From a virus: a stretch of 31,830 nucleotides of DNA. A model generated the notes under the pieces. It worked only from the letters and a program-made list of their open reading frames with translations, was not told where the DNA came from and searched no databases. The stretch lies in the IMG/VR virus record IMGVR_UViG_3300017917_001373, positions 1 to 31,830 of that record. One strand, 5' to 3'. Positions within the stretch are counted from its first letter, which is position 1. Each line of letters begins with the position of its first letter. The translations under genes were made by a program, and so were the position numbers. This document shows, piece by piece, positions 21,856 to 28,900 of this stretch.

Positions 21856-22225
21856 CTACGGAGTAAGCACAGGTGTTTATCCTAGCGAGGACTATGGAAG
21901 GAAAGATCCTAGCCAGTCTAAGCTGAGCTTGCGGCAACGTCTAGGCCATTGGTTGCTCAAGACCAAGAAAGAAAAGAACTACAATGATGCGCCTGTAGCT
22001 GTATCTTCCATAGACGGTAGCTCTGCTAACTTCGCTAAGGACTTCAACGGCTGGACCATACGCATCCACAAGGCTAACAATGGTCACATCGTCGAAGCTT
22101 GGAAGGCAGAAGATCATCGTACAGTAAACACTAGGCGCGAGCATGAGATGTTCCTGCTCAGCAACAACGATGACGTGCTAGCTGAGCTACCGCACATCTT
22201 AACCAACATCATGCTAAAGGGCTAA
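21848..22225 (+). CDS. Conserved hypothetical protein
   Basis: A 125-residue protein from ATG 21848, with GGGAG (21837-21841) 6 bases upstream; it overlaps the previous gene by 8 bases. The N-terminal 45 residues are basic and probably disordered (LSLRQRLGHWLLKTKKEK). A beta-rich core follows (FNGWTIRIHKANNGHIVEAW), then a C-terminal helix (LAELPHILTNIMLKG). The function is unknown. Confidence 0.65.
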   Translation: MSNYGVSTGVYPSEDYGRKDPSQSKLSLRQRLGHWLLKTKKEKNYNDAPVAVSSIDGSSANFAKDFNGWTIRIHKANNGHIVEAWKAEDHRTVNTRREHEMFLLSNNDDVLAELPHILTNIMLKG

Positions 22226-22228
22226 GAC

Positions 22229-22738
22229 ATGAGCAAGAAGGTCTATTACAACTGGAACGACATCAACCACCAAGTAGCTGAGCTTGCTCATAAGATCATC
22301 GTAGATGATTGGAAGCCTGACTACATCGTGGGCATCGTGCGAGGTGGTGCTACACCCGCTGTCATGCTTAGCCACTTCCTAGGTGTCAAGATGTACACCT
22401 TAGACGTTAGATTGCGTGACAGCGAGGACGGTCCCGAGTCTAATGCATGGATGGCCGAGGACGCTTATGGTTATAACGCAGATCCAGCTAAAATCTTGAT
22501 CGTAGATGACATCAACGATACAGGTGCTACTTTCAACTGGATCAAAGAAGATTGGAAAGCCAGTTGCTTGCCTGACGATCCTAAGTGGGGCGATGTTTGG
22601 CATAACACTGTTAGGTTCGCAGTGCTGACACACAATCTCGCAAGCCCGGCAGATGTTGATTATGCTGCCAAGGAAGTGAACAAAGCAGAAGAGGATTGCT
22701 GGTTGGTCTATCCTTGGGAAGAATGGTGGAAGATATGA
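22229..22738 (+). CDS. Phosphoribosyltransferase-family protein
   Basis: A 169-residue type I phosphoribosyltransferase. ILIVDDINDTGATF (89-102) is the PRPP-binding signature, with the two acidic residues and the 'DTGAT' loop. PDYIVGIVRGGATPAVMLSH (30-49) is the pyrophosphate-binding loop strand. Family members salvage purine bases with PRPP (Gpt, Hpt). Its place between folE and queD suggests it could act on a guanine-like base or recycle released guanine, but a general salvage role or a regulatory PRPP sensor is equally possible. It ends in an ATGA overlap with the next gene. Confidence 0.8.
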   Translation: MSKKVYYNWNDINHQVAELAHKIIVDDWKPDYIVGIVRGGATPAVMLSHFLGVKMYTLDVRLRDSEDGPESNAWMAEDAYGYNADPAKILIVDDINDTGATFNWIKEDWKASCLPDDPKWGDVWHNTVRFAVLTHNLASPADVDYAAKEVNKAEEDCWLVYPWEEWWKI

Positions 22739-23073
22739 ACCCAGATGATGAAAAAGAGCTGATTGATATCACATCAGACTCTTGGTTATCAAACATACAC
22801 TACGATAACTCTGATGATGTTAGCGTTGACTATTCTGTTGAATACGCTAATCTGAGGATAGCTGTATCAGACACTAGCATTGATTGGACCTCTCCTTTTA
22901 CAACATATGGCGATTATTCAACTACCATGCTAGGTGTAGATCCCCAGATATGTCTCAGCGACAAACAAGCAGAAGCTCACGAGAAATTCCCTGCCCTCAA
23001 GGAAGCGTGGGATATATACCAAAGCATGTACATGATGGTCAAGAACAAGGAGCCAGGCGATGAAATCCTTTGA
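22735..23073 (+). CDS. Hypothetical acidic protein with shared C-terminal helix
   Basis: A 112-residue protein starting at ATG 22735 in an ATGA overlap; the frame runs upstream but that part overlaps the phosphoribosyltransferase gene. The N-terminus is very acidic (NPDDEKELIDITSDSW). The C-terminus, AHEKFPALKEAWDIYQSM, repeats the helix seen at the end of the 21394 protein. A low-level relation between the two is likely. The function is unknown. Confidence 0.6.
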   Translation: MNPDDEKELIDITSDSWLSNIHYDNSDDVSVDYSVEYANLRIAVSDTSIDWTSPFTTYGDYSTTMLGVDPQICLSDKQAEAHEKFPALKEAWDIYQSMYMMVKNKEPGDEIL

Positions 23074-23245
23074 GGAAAACTACAAGAAGTGGCACACAAA
23101 CATCTCCTTTGCCAAGAGCGGCATTAGGTTGATCGGCTGCGCATTAGCGTTGCTGTTCGTGAGCAACCTAACTGTAGCAGTAGTCGCATTATCTCTGAGC
23201 TTGGCCATAGCTGAAGTGCTAGGTATAGCAGAGGAATGGATATGA
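23060..23245 (+). CDS. Small membrane protein
   Basis: A 61-residue protein. The first 20 residues are polar (KSFEENYKKWHTNISFAKSG) and residues 22-56 are hydrophobic, enough for one long or two short membrane helices (IRLIGCALALLFVSNL, AVVALSLSLAIAEVLGI). The end is AEEWI. It overlaps both neighbours by a few bases. I recall short proteins of this layout in marine T4-like phages; the function is unknown. Confidence 0.65.
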   Translation: MKSFEENYKKWHTNISFAKSGIRLIGCALALLFVSNLTVAVVALSLSLAIAEVLGIAEEWI

Positions 23246-23517
23246 GCAAATATAATCATTGGTTTTGGAATAGCTGGGCTTTTAGCAAGTTCAGCTCTAT
23301 GATGACGAGGATTCATGCATGGTGTTGGAACAAGCAATACAACCGATCAGATATGTCAGCCACTTTGACGAGCTCACATGGATCCCAGGAATCATCGACA
23401 GAAAGTTCTTCGAGCTCAGAATTGAATACAACGACCGCGCAAAGTTCCTACAATGGCTTGTACACAACTGCTGCGGAAGTATATACGTCTGGAACGGTGT
23501 CGTCACGCCCTCTCTAG
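23242..23517 (+). CDS. Possible small gene, overlaps the next frame
   Basis: A 91-residue frame that begins with an ATGA overlap, as most genes here do. The first ~38 residues (SKYNHWFWNSWAFSKF onward) look like real protein, rich in Trp and Phe. From residue ~40 it becomes a Ser/Thr run (SSTESSSSSELNTTT), which is where it overlaps the better-supported frame starting at 23319 by 199 bases. The second half may therefore be only a by-product of the other frame, or the two were once one gene. Confidence 0.35.
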   Translation: MSKYNHWFWNSWAFSKFSSMMTRIHAWCWNKQYNRSDMSATLTSSHGSQESSTESSSSSELNTTTAQSSYNGLYTTAAEVYTSGTVSSRPL

Positions 23518-23693
23518 GAGATAGCAACTGGGGCCATAAGATTGCCCCAGATGAAGAGACAGCGTTCCTAGTGTTTGAAGACGCACAAGACGAGACTAGA
23601 TTTACCCTAGAGTTCGTAGGTAACCCAGTTGGCTTAAATGCAAGAATACATCACAATGGGTTTTCTGCCTACCATTCTCGCAGGAGTAAATAG
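23319..23693 (+). CDS. Conserved hypothetical protein
   Basis: A 124-residue protein with normal composition and a mixed alpha/beta pattern: RYVSHFDELTWIPGIIDRKF, ELRIEYNDRAKFLQWLVHNC, GSIYVWNGVVTPSLGD, TAFLVFEDAQDETRFTLEF. The only usable start is ATG 23319; a stop at 23283 closes the frame upstream. It overlaps the gene starting at 23242. It is the last gene before the promoter region of queD. The function is unknown. Confidence 0.6.
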   Translation: MVLEQAIQPIRYVSHFDELTWIPGIIDRKFFELRIEYNDRAKFLQWLVHNCCGSIYVWNGVVTPSLGDSNWGHKIAPDEETAFLVFEDAQDETRFTLEFVGNPVGLNARIHHNGFSAYHSRRSK

Positions 23694-23694
23694 A

Positions 23695-23722
23695 TTGACA
23701 TGCTAAGGTGTGAATCTATAGC
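23695..23722 (+). promoter_or_regulatory. Sigma70-type promoter before queD
   Basis: A perfect TTGACA (23695-23700) is followed 16 bases later by TATAGC (23717-23722). It lies in the 109-base gap before queD, one of the larger intergenic spaces in the window. A second AT-rich box, TATAAACA (23759-23766), could be a late-type element. AGGAG precedes the queD ATG, so queD to queE may be an independent early unit. Confidence 0.55.
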
Positions 23723-23802
23723 ATGTGAGTCACTAAGTGGCCCTGACATTCATCCCACTATAAACATTCTGTGTCATCAAACTCGCTCAAAGGAGACAAG
23801 AG

Positions 23803-24303
23803 ATGGCGAACATTAATAGGACTTACAAGTACACATCAACCAAGGAATACCACAATGCGTTTCCTTGTGCTTACAGGCAGTGGCGTGCAGACAGCCATTG
23901 CAATCTCATCCATGGTTACAGCTTCTCGATGAAGTTCTACTTTGGAACTGACGATCTAGACGTGCGCAACTGGGCTGCTGACTACGGTGGCCTCAAGGAG
24001 CTCAAGAAGATCCTCGAGGATCAGTTCGATCATACCCTGCTGGTAGCAGAGGATGATCCCGAGCTTGAAACCTTCAAGCTGCTACAGTCTAAGAAGATGG
24101 CCAAGCTGACCATCCTTCCTAGGTTAGGTTGCGAAGGCCTCGCAGACATGCTCTACAAGTATGTCAACGGCGTCTACATTCCAGACATGTGGGGGCCTAG
24201 CGAAGCTGCAAGGCTCTGGTGCTATCGTGTAGAAGTGCGTGAAACGATCGCTAACATGGCCTTCCGCGAGGGCCACAGGGAGTGGAACGAGGATCTGATT
24301 TGA
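23803..24303 (+). CDS. queD: 6-carboxy-tetrahydropterin synthase (QueD)
   Basis: A 166-residue T-fold enzyme. It converts dihydroneopterin triphosphate to 6-carboxy-tetrahydropterin, the substrate of QueE. IHGYSFSMKFYF (36-47) replaces the usual HGHNY motif, giving H37 and Y39. DYGGLKELKKIL (60-71), FDHTLLVAEDD (75-85) and GCEGLADMLYKY (109-120, C110) are the family's catalytic region. VEVRET follows near residue 143. This 'HGY' form occurs in a bacterial QueD branch as I remember it. AGGAG supports the ATG at 23803. Its end overlaps the first amidinotransferase start by 4 bases. Confidence 0.9.
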   Translation: MANINRTYKYTSTKEYHNAFPCAYRQWRADSHCNLIHGYSFSMKFYFGTDDLDVRNWAADYGGLKELKKILEDQFDHTLLVAEDDPELETFKLLQSKKMAKLTILPRLGCEGLADMLYKYVNGVYIPDMWGPSEAARLWCYRVEVRETIANMAFREGHREWNEDLI

Positions 24304-25475
24304 GCTCTTTGCGTAAATTCAACGTAAAGAACAAGACAGATCGATTGCGCTCTGTTATGTTGGGTACATTCTTTATGCCTGAGGCATTTACAGGCATAAA
24401 GAACCCCCGCATCAGAGAACCACTTATGCAGGTAGCTGATGAAATCAATCGAGATCTAGAACATTTCGAATCCGTGCTCAAGAGAGAAGGTTGCAAGGTC
24501 GTAAGGACCGTGCAGCCCTCTTCTGACATAACAAGCTATGGAACAAACATCAACACCTGGGCACCTCGAAATTGCCACGTGGTGATAGGCGGCCAGCTCG
24601 TGCAACTACAGAACAATGCAAGCGTCACTGATGCATTAGTCGAATATAGCAATGACATCCTCGATCTAGAATCTAGCAATGATGCCTTCTTTGATTCATC
24701 TATGGCTGCTGCTAAAAGCAACTATAATGCAGACAGAGACACCTGGTATTCTCGGAAGAAGTACGAGGTGCTAGAAGGAAGCGATTGGCCAACATACCAC
24801 GATTACGTCACTGGCAACTATGAGGTAGAAGAACCTATCAAGTTAGAGATGCAATCTTTTGCTGATGACATGATGTATTGGACTAACGAGCTTGGACCAA
24901 TAAATGGTCCTAACGTCATGTGCCTTGATGATAAGATAGTAGTTGATGCTAATGAATATTGTGACTACGCTGGTTGGCTAGCTCGAAGCATTGATGACCC
25001 TAGAACAGTCGTGCAAATCACTACCAGAGCAGGACACACCGACGGTGCCTTCATGATACTAGGTAACAACACGATCATCGGCATCAACAACATAATAGAC
25101 TACCAAGCTACCTTTCCAGGCTATCACGTGATTGGTGTTCCTGAGATCGCATACCAAAATCACATACATGAATTCAATCTCATGAAGTCGAAAGTAAATG
25201 GAAAGTGGTGGATACCCGGCGAGGAATACAACCAAGATTTGATAGATTTCGTTGAGCAGGTTTTAAGCGTGTGGGTTGGTAGGGCAGAGGAATCTGTGTT
25301 TGATGTTAACGTCTTGCCGCTTGATAATAAAACTGTATTTGTCAGCAGAGATGATGCTAACATAAGAGAACAGTTGAAGATGAGAGGAATCGATTCTATC
25401 GTCATACCTTGGCGACATCGTTTTTTCATTGACAACGGCTTGCATTGCATAACATTGGACTTAGAAAGAGAATGA
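24300..25475 (+). CDS. Amidinotransferase/arginine-deiminase superfamily protein, paralogue 1
   Basis: About 391 residues from TTG 24300, supported by GAGGAT 7 bases upstream; a GTG at 24282 is an alternative. The start gives MSSLRKF, matching where its paralogue begins. The fold's catalytic triad is visible: GHTDGAFMIL (H246, D248) and GLHCITLDLER (C383). The WAPRN loop (87-91) takes the place of the family's PRD. Members transfer an amidino group from arginine to an amine (GATM, StrB1) or hydrolyse arginine. It is about half identical by eye to the protein at 25662 over its whole length. Sitting between queD and queE, a role in a deazaguanine side chain is a candidate idea, not shown. Confidence 0.8.
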   Translation: MSSLRKFNVKNKTDRLRSVMLGTFFMPEAFTGIKNPRIREPLMQVADEINRDLEHFESVLKREGCKVVRTVQPSSDITSYGTNINTWAPRNCHVVIGGQLVQLQNNASVTDALVEYSNDILDLESSNDAFFDSSMAAAKSNYNADRDTWYSRKKYEVLEGSDWPTYHDYVTGNYEVEEPIKLEMQSFADDMMYWTNELGPINGPNVMCLDDKIVVDANEYCDYAGWLARSIDDPRTVVQITTRAGHTDGAFMILGNNTIIGINNIIDYQATFPGYHVIGVPEIAYQNHIHEFNLMKSKVNGKWWIPGEEYNQDLIDFVEQVLSVWVGRAEESVFDVNVLPLDNKTVFVSRDDANIREQLKMRGIDSIVIPWRHRFFIDNGLHCITLDLERE

Positions 25476-25672
25476 AAGCTAACTATCCAAAAGATCTCGG
25501 TAACAATCGTTGGATCATTGAAGTCAAGGGCAAGGAAGGGTCAGATGAACTCTTCCTTGAACTACCTCCTGACTCATTGAGCCAGATGGGCTGGCATGAG
25601 GGAGACATCATTGAGTGGATCGATCGCAAGGATGGTTCCTGGGAACTCAAGAAAAAGAGCGATGAACAGTAA
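25472..25672 (+). CDS. AbrB/MazE-like small protein
   Basis: A 66-residue protein from ATG 25472 (ATGA overlap with the first amidinotransferase). The last 40 residues, LFLELPPDSLSQMGWHEGDI then IEWIDRKDGSWELKK, follow the swapped-hairpin AbrB pattern 'i.lP.e.l..lGw..GD...w....dG.i.l'. Such proteins bind DNA as antitoxins or regulators, or act as small adaptors. No toxin is adjacent. It overlaps the second paralogue's start by 11 bases. Confidence 0.6.
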   Translation: MKANYPKDLGNNRWIIEVKGKEGSDELFLELPPDSLSQMGWHEGDIIEWIDRKDGSWELKKKSDEQ

Positions 25673-26846
25673 GCCTGGTTCAAGACAATACCATGTAAAC
25701 GATAAGACTGATAGATTGCGATCGGTCATTCTAGGTACTTTCTTCTATCCAGAATACTTCTCACAGATAAAGAATCCTCGAGTGAGAGAACCATTGAAGC
25801 GGGTATCAGAAGAGATCAACAACGACTTGGATCAATTTGAATCCATGCTCAAGGCCGAAGGGTGCCATGTGGTCAGGACCATACAGCCACAGTCTGACAT
25901 AGACTGCTATGCTAATGACATCAACAGTTGGGCACCTCGCAACAACCATGTGGTCATTGGCAATAAGCTAGTACAGCTAGCAACAAATGCCAGCGTGACC
26001 GATGCATTGGTTGAATACGCACCAAGCATGCTCGACCTGTCAAAAGACAATCAAGCATATTTTGAAAAAAGCATGTCAGCAGCAAGAGGTTGCTACAGTG
26101 CAGCCAAGAACGCATGGTATTCTCGGAAGAAGTACGACATGCTAGCGGGAAGCGATTGGCCGACGTTTGAGGATTTCGTGCAGGGCAATTATTCCGTGCC
26201 AGATGCTATAAGAGATGAGCTTGCGCAATGTGAAGATGATCTGTCTTATTGGACGGATGAGATGCGACCACTCAGCGGCCCAAACGTGATGGTGCTGCGT
26301 GATAGGATCATAGTCGATAGCAACGAATACTGTGCTTATGACGAGTGGATCAGTGAGAACGTGATAAACGATCGGCAGATCTCGAAGATAACGACACGGG
26401 CATGGCATACTGATGGGGTCATGGCCATACTTGGAAACGATACCGTGATCGGTGGATTAGAACTGATTGATTATGAATCAATCTTGCCAGGATACCACGT
26501 GATCGATCTACCTGATGAGCCGCCACAATTTAATATACCTGGCTTCCAGAAGATGAAAGAGTGCGTAAATGGTAGATGGTGGATACCTGGCGAGGAGGAA
26601 AATTCCGAACTCATATCCTTCGTTGAACACATGTTGAGCATATGGGTAGGAAACACGTTGGATTCTAGGTTTGGCGTAAACGTCCTTCCATTAGACGCTA
26701 GCACGATCTTCGTAAGCCACGATGATCCTGATATCAAAGCACAGCTCAAAGCTAGAGGCATAGAAACGATCCTAGTGCCATGGCGGCACAGCTTTTTCAT
26801 TGATCACGGATTACATTGCATAACGTTAGACCTAGAACGGAGATGA
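25662..26846 (+). CDS. Amidinotransferase/arginine-deiminase superfamily protein, paralogue 2
   Basis: A 394-residue protein from ATG 25662. The catalytic motifs are kept: WHTDGVMAIL (H249, D251) and GLHCITLDLER (C386), so both copies look active. It shares KTDRLRSV.LGTFF near residue 15, SWAPRN (89-94), YSRKKYDMLAGSDWPT (153-168), WWIPGEE (306-312) and NVLPLD (340-345) with paralogue 1. The upstream frame extends further but overlaps the AbrB-like gene. Codon choice differs between the paralogues, so the duplication is old. The retained catalytic residues in both suggest different substrates or a heteromeric enzyme. Confidence 0.8.
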   Translation: MNSKPGSRQYHVNDKTDRLRSVILGTFFYPEYFSQIKNPRVREPLKRVSEEINNDLDQFESMLKAEGCHVVRTIQPQSDIDCYANDINSWAPRNNHVVIGNKLVQLATNASVTDALVEYAPSMLDLSKDNQAYFEKSMSAARGCYSAAKNAWYSRKKYDMLAGSDWPTFEDFVQGNYSVPDAIRDELAQCEDDLSYWTDEMRPLSGPNVMVLRDRIIVDSNEYCAYDEWISENVINDRQISKITTRAWHTDGVMAILGNDTVIGGLELIDYESILPGYHVIDLPDEPPQFNIPGFQKMKECVNGRWWIPGEEENSELISFVEHMLSIWVGNTLDSRFGVNVLPLDASTIFVSHDDPDIKAQLKARGIETILVPWRHSFFIDHGLHCITLDLERR

Positions 26847-26858
26847 CGAAAGCGCAGC

Positions 26859-27644
26859 ATGAGTGATCATTACTTTAAAAAATTCTATGATGATGTGAGG
26901 GCGAAAGATTGGCCCGACGCGACAAGTTATGCTGATTATCTGAAGATTCCAGGTTGGATTCAGGAAGAATGCATCAGAGATCACGGCTTAGATAAGCGAC
27001 TGCGTGAGATGGAGGATCATCATCATTGGCGCCGAGTTTCAGGTCCAATCATTGGTTTTAAGAAAGCTGATGTGGTATTCCTCCCTGTGTATAAATGCGG
27101 CAGCTCATATTACACCGAGATACTAGAAACGCAGGGTTGGGAAAAAGCCAACATAGCAGATTTAGATTTACAGCGATTGAATGCTATCGGAGTGATCATC
27201 CATCCGTTAACTCGAAGGTTAAAAGGAATCGCAGAAGGCATACATCGCACGTTCAAGCATGATTATGATAAGATCAATCGTTATATGTCGGATCCTGACT
27301 TCCGAAAGTTTATCAGTTCGATCTCGATACTAGATGATCACAGCATACCTTATTCCGTCGCATTTGGAGAAAAGCTTGATCAGATAGATTGGATACCAGC
27401 TGAACTGTTCACTTATGATCAGATAGATTCTCGCATACGCTCTTTCTGCAAAAGATTTGATGTTGACATAGATTTCCCACAAAACTATAATAGGGGAGAA
27501 AGCGGTGCGTCACAACGAATGCTCTACAACACCATTAAAGATGATTGGTTGCATGATCCAAAAGCATTGGTAGAGACTTACATGCTGTTCGCAGACGATT
27601 TGAAATTTTATCATGCATTGCTACGTAAAGTGAAGGATAGTTGA
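26859..27644 (+). CDS. Sulfotransferase-like protein
   Basis: A 261-residue protein. VVFLPVYKCGSSYYTEIL (72-89) resembles the 5'-phosphosulfate loop of sulfotransferases ('vpKcgsTsl'), with K79. VIIHPLTRRLKGIAEGI (112-128) resembles the 3'-phosphate strand and helix ('vvRdP..RllSay'), with Arg at 119-120 but no Arg-Asp pair. The rest is helical. It would use PAPS to sulfate a hydroxyl or amine. It lies 12 bases after the amidinotransferase pair and overlaps queE by one base, so it is part of the same operon. The fold call is by motif only; a degenerate P-loop protein is the alternative. Confidence 0.6.
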   Translation: MSDHYFKKFYDDVRAKDWPDATSYADYLKIPGWIQEECIRDHGLDKRLREMEDHHHWRRVSGPIIGFKKADVVFLPVYKCGSSYYTEILETQGWEKANIADLDLQRLNAIGVIIHPLTRRLKGIAEGIHRTFKHDYDKINRYMSDPDFRKFISSISILDDHSIPYSVAFGEKLDQIDWIPAELFTYDQIDSRIRSFCKRFDVDIDFPQNYNRGESGASQRMLYNTIKDDWLHDPKALVETYMLFADDLKFYHALLRKVKDS

Positions 27645-28492
27645 TGAGCAAGATCAAGATAGCTGAGATTTTCTACAGCTTACAAGGAGAAGGACAGTAT
27701 GTTGGAGTTCCTAGCATTTTCTTACGTACTTTTGGCTGTAATTTTACTTGCAGTGGCTTTGGTATGCCTATGGGCGAGCTTTCGTCTGAAAGACTGGGCG
27801 TTGATCCTAATAAGTTTGATGACTACCGGGATCTTCCTTTGGTTAGCACTGGCTGTGATAGCTACGCTAGTTGGGACGTAAGATTCAAGCACCTGAGTCC
27901 TATGCTAGAGGTCGGCGCCATTATCGAGCGTTTCAAGGAACTGTTGCCTAACGGTACCTTTGGTCGAGACAAGCATCTGATCATCACGGGCGGAGAACCT
28001 TTGCTGGGATGGCAGCGTAGCTATCCAGAACTGATCGACGAGTGCATCAGGATGGGGCTCACGCATCTCACTTTCGAGACCAACGGCACCCAGATGCTGA
28101 GCGAAGAGTTTACCAAGTACCTGAATGACATTGCTTGCCATCAGGGCGTGGAGATAACGTTCTCCATATCAGCCAAGCTACCTTGCAGCGGAGAGAAGTG
28201 GGAAGATGCAATACGACCTGATGTTGTTAAACATTATTGCGATATACATGGCCATCGTAGTTATTTCAAGTTTGTTGTATCTACGCAGCAGGATGTACTC
28301 GACGCACACCGTGCTGTGGATGAGTATGGAAGTGCTGGCATCAGCATCCCTGTTTACCTTATGCCTGTGGGCGGTGTTAACAGCGTATATGAGCTGAACG
28401 AGAGACAGGTAGCTGACTATTGCAGGGACAACGGCTTGCGCTTCTCGCCGCGCATACAGGTTCCGCTATATAAGAATGCATGGGGTACGTGA
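27644..28492 (+). CDS. queE: 7-carboxy-7-deazaguanine synthase (QueE)
   Basis: A 282-residue radical-SAM enzyme that contracts 6-carboxy-tetrahydropterin to 7-carboxy-7-deazaguanine. The start KIAEIFYSLQGEGQYVG (4-20) is the family hallmark. Cluster cysteines are C32 and C36 (GCNFTC) and probably C71 (STGCDSY), so the third ligand is separated by an insertion of about 35 residues instead of the usual CxxxCxxC. IITGGEPLL (113-121) binds SAM and FETNGTQ is the next strand. It overlaps the sulfotransferase-like stop by one base. The in-frame TTG at 27641 is less likely as start. Confidence 0.92.
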   Translation: MSKIKIAEIFYSLQGEGQYVGVPSIFLRTFGCNFTCSGFGMPMGELSSERLGVDPNKFDDYRDLPLVSTGCDSYASWDVRFKHLSPMLEVGAIIERFKELLPNGTFGRDKHLIITGGEPLLGWQRSYPELIDECIRMGLTHLTFETNGTQMLSEEFTKYLNDIACHQGVEITFSISAKLPCSGEKWEDAIRPDVVKHYCDIHGHRSYFKFVVSTQQDVLDAHRAVDEYGSAGISIPVYLMPVGGVNSVYELNERQVADYCRDNGLRFSPRIQVPLYKNAWGT

Positions 28493-28516
28493 TTGTACCT
28501 AGATGGAGTTTTTGAC

Positions 28517-28900
28517 ATGTTTGACTGGTTCAAGAAGAAGCCAGAGCCTGCTAAGGAAGTTAAGGAAGCTAAACCTAGCAAGTCCAAGAAGACCGAAAAG
28601 GAACTAGCTACTGAGCGCAATGAGCCTTATGTAGCCATCCTCAAGGTTGATCTCGATCCCACCAATCCACGCTACGGCAGCTTTGAGCTAGATTGGAACC
28701 AACCTTTCATCCTCAAGCTAGTCCAGAGTGGATACAGGGGAGACAAGGAAGAAGACATGGTGGACCAGTGGTTCCAGGATGTCTGCCGCCACGTGGTGCT
28801 AGAGACCTACGAGCAAGAACAGGCCAATCTAGCCAAGGGCGATAATGTGCGTTACATCAACCGAAAGAACACAGGCAACGGTCGTTCCGAAGTGTCATGA
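28517..28900 (+). CDS. Conserved hypothetical protein with Lys-rich N-terminus
   Basis: A 127-residue protein from ATG 28517, with GGAG (28505-28508) 8 bases upstream; an upstream in-frame ATG at 28493 lacks a ribosome site. The first 40 residues are a charged Lys/Glu-rich tail. The rest is an acidic alpha/beta core (PYVAILKVDLDPTNPRYGSF, ELDWNQPFILKLVQSGYRGD, then a DQWFQDVCRHVVLETYEQEQ helix). No motif is recognised. It is linked to the next gene by ATGA. Confidence 0.65.
   Translation: MFDWFKKKPEPAKEVKEAKPSKSKKTEKELATERNEPYVAILKVDLDPTNPRYGSFELDWNQPFILKLVQSGYRGDKEEDMVDQWFQDVCRHVVLETYEQEQANLAKGDNVRYINRKNTGNGRSEVS

Noticed and set aside
27699-28397. Two hydrophobic frames (27699-27881 and 28206-28397) inside queE that look like small membrane proteins
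   Set aside because: They lie wholly within the strongly supported queE frame, have no clear ribosome sites, and a shifted frame through codons with T in the second place readily gives hydrophobic sequence.
13932-28492. QueC in the modification region
   Set aside because: No protein here has the SGGxDS-type ATP-pyrophosphatase motif or the QueC zinc cysteines. It could still lie outside this window.
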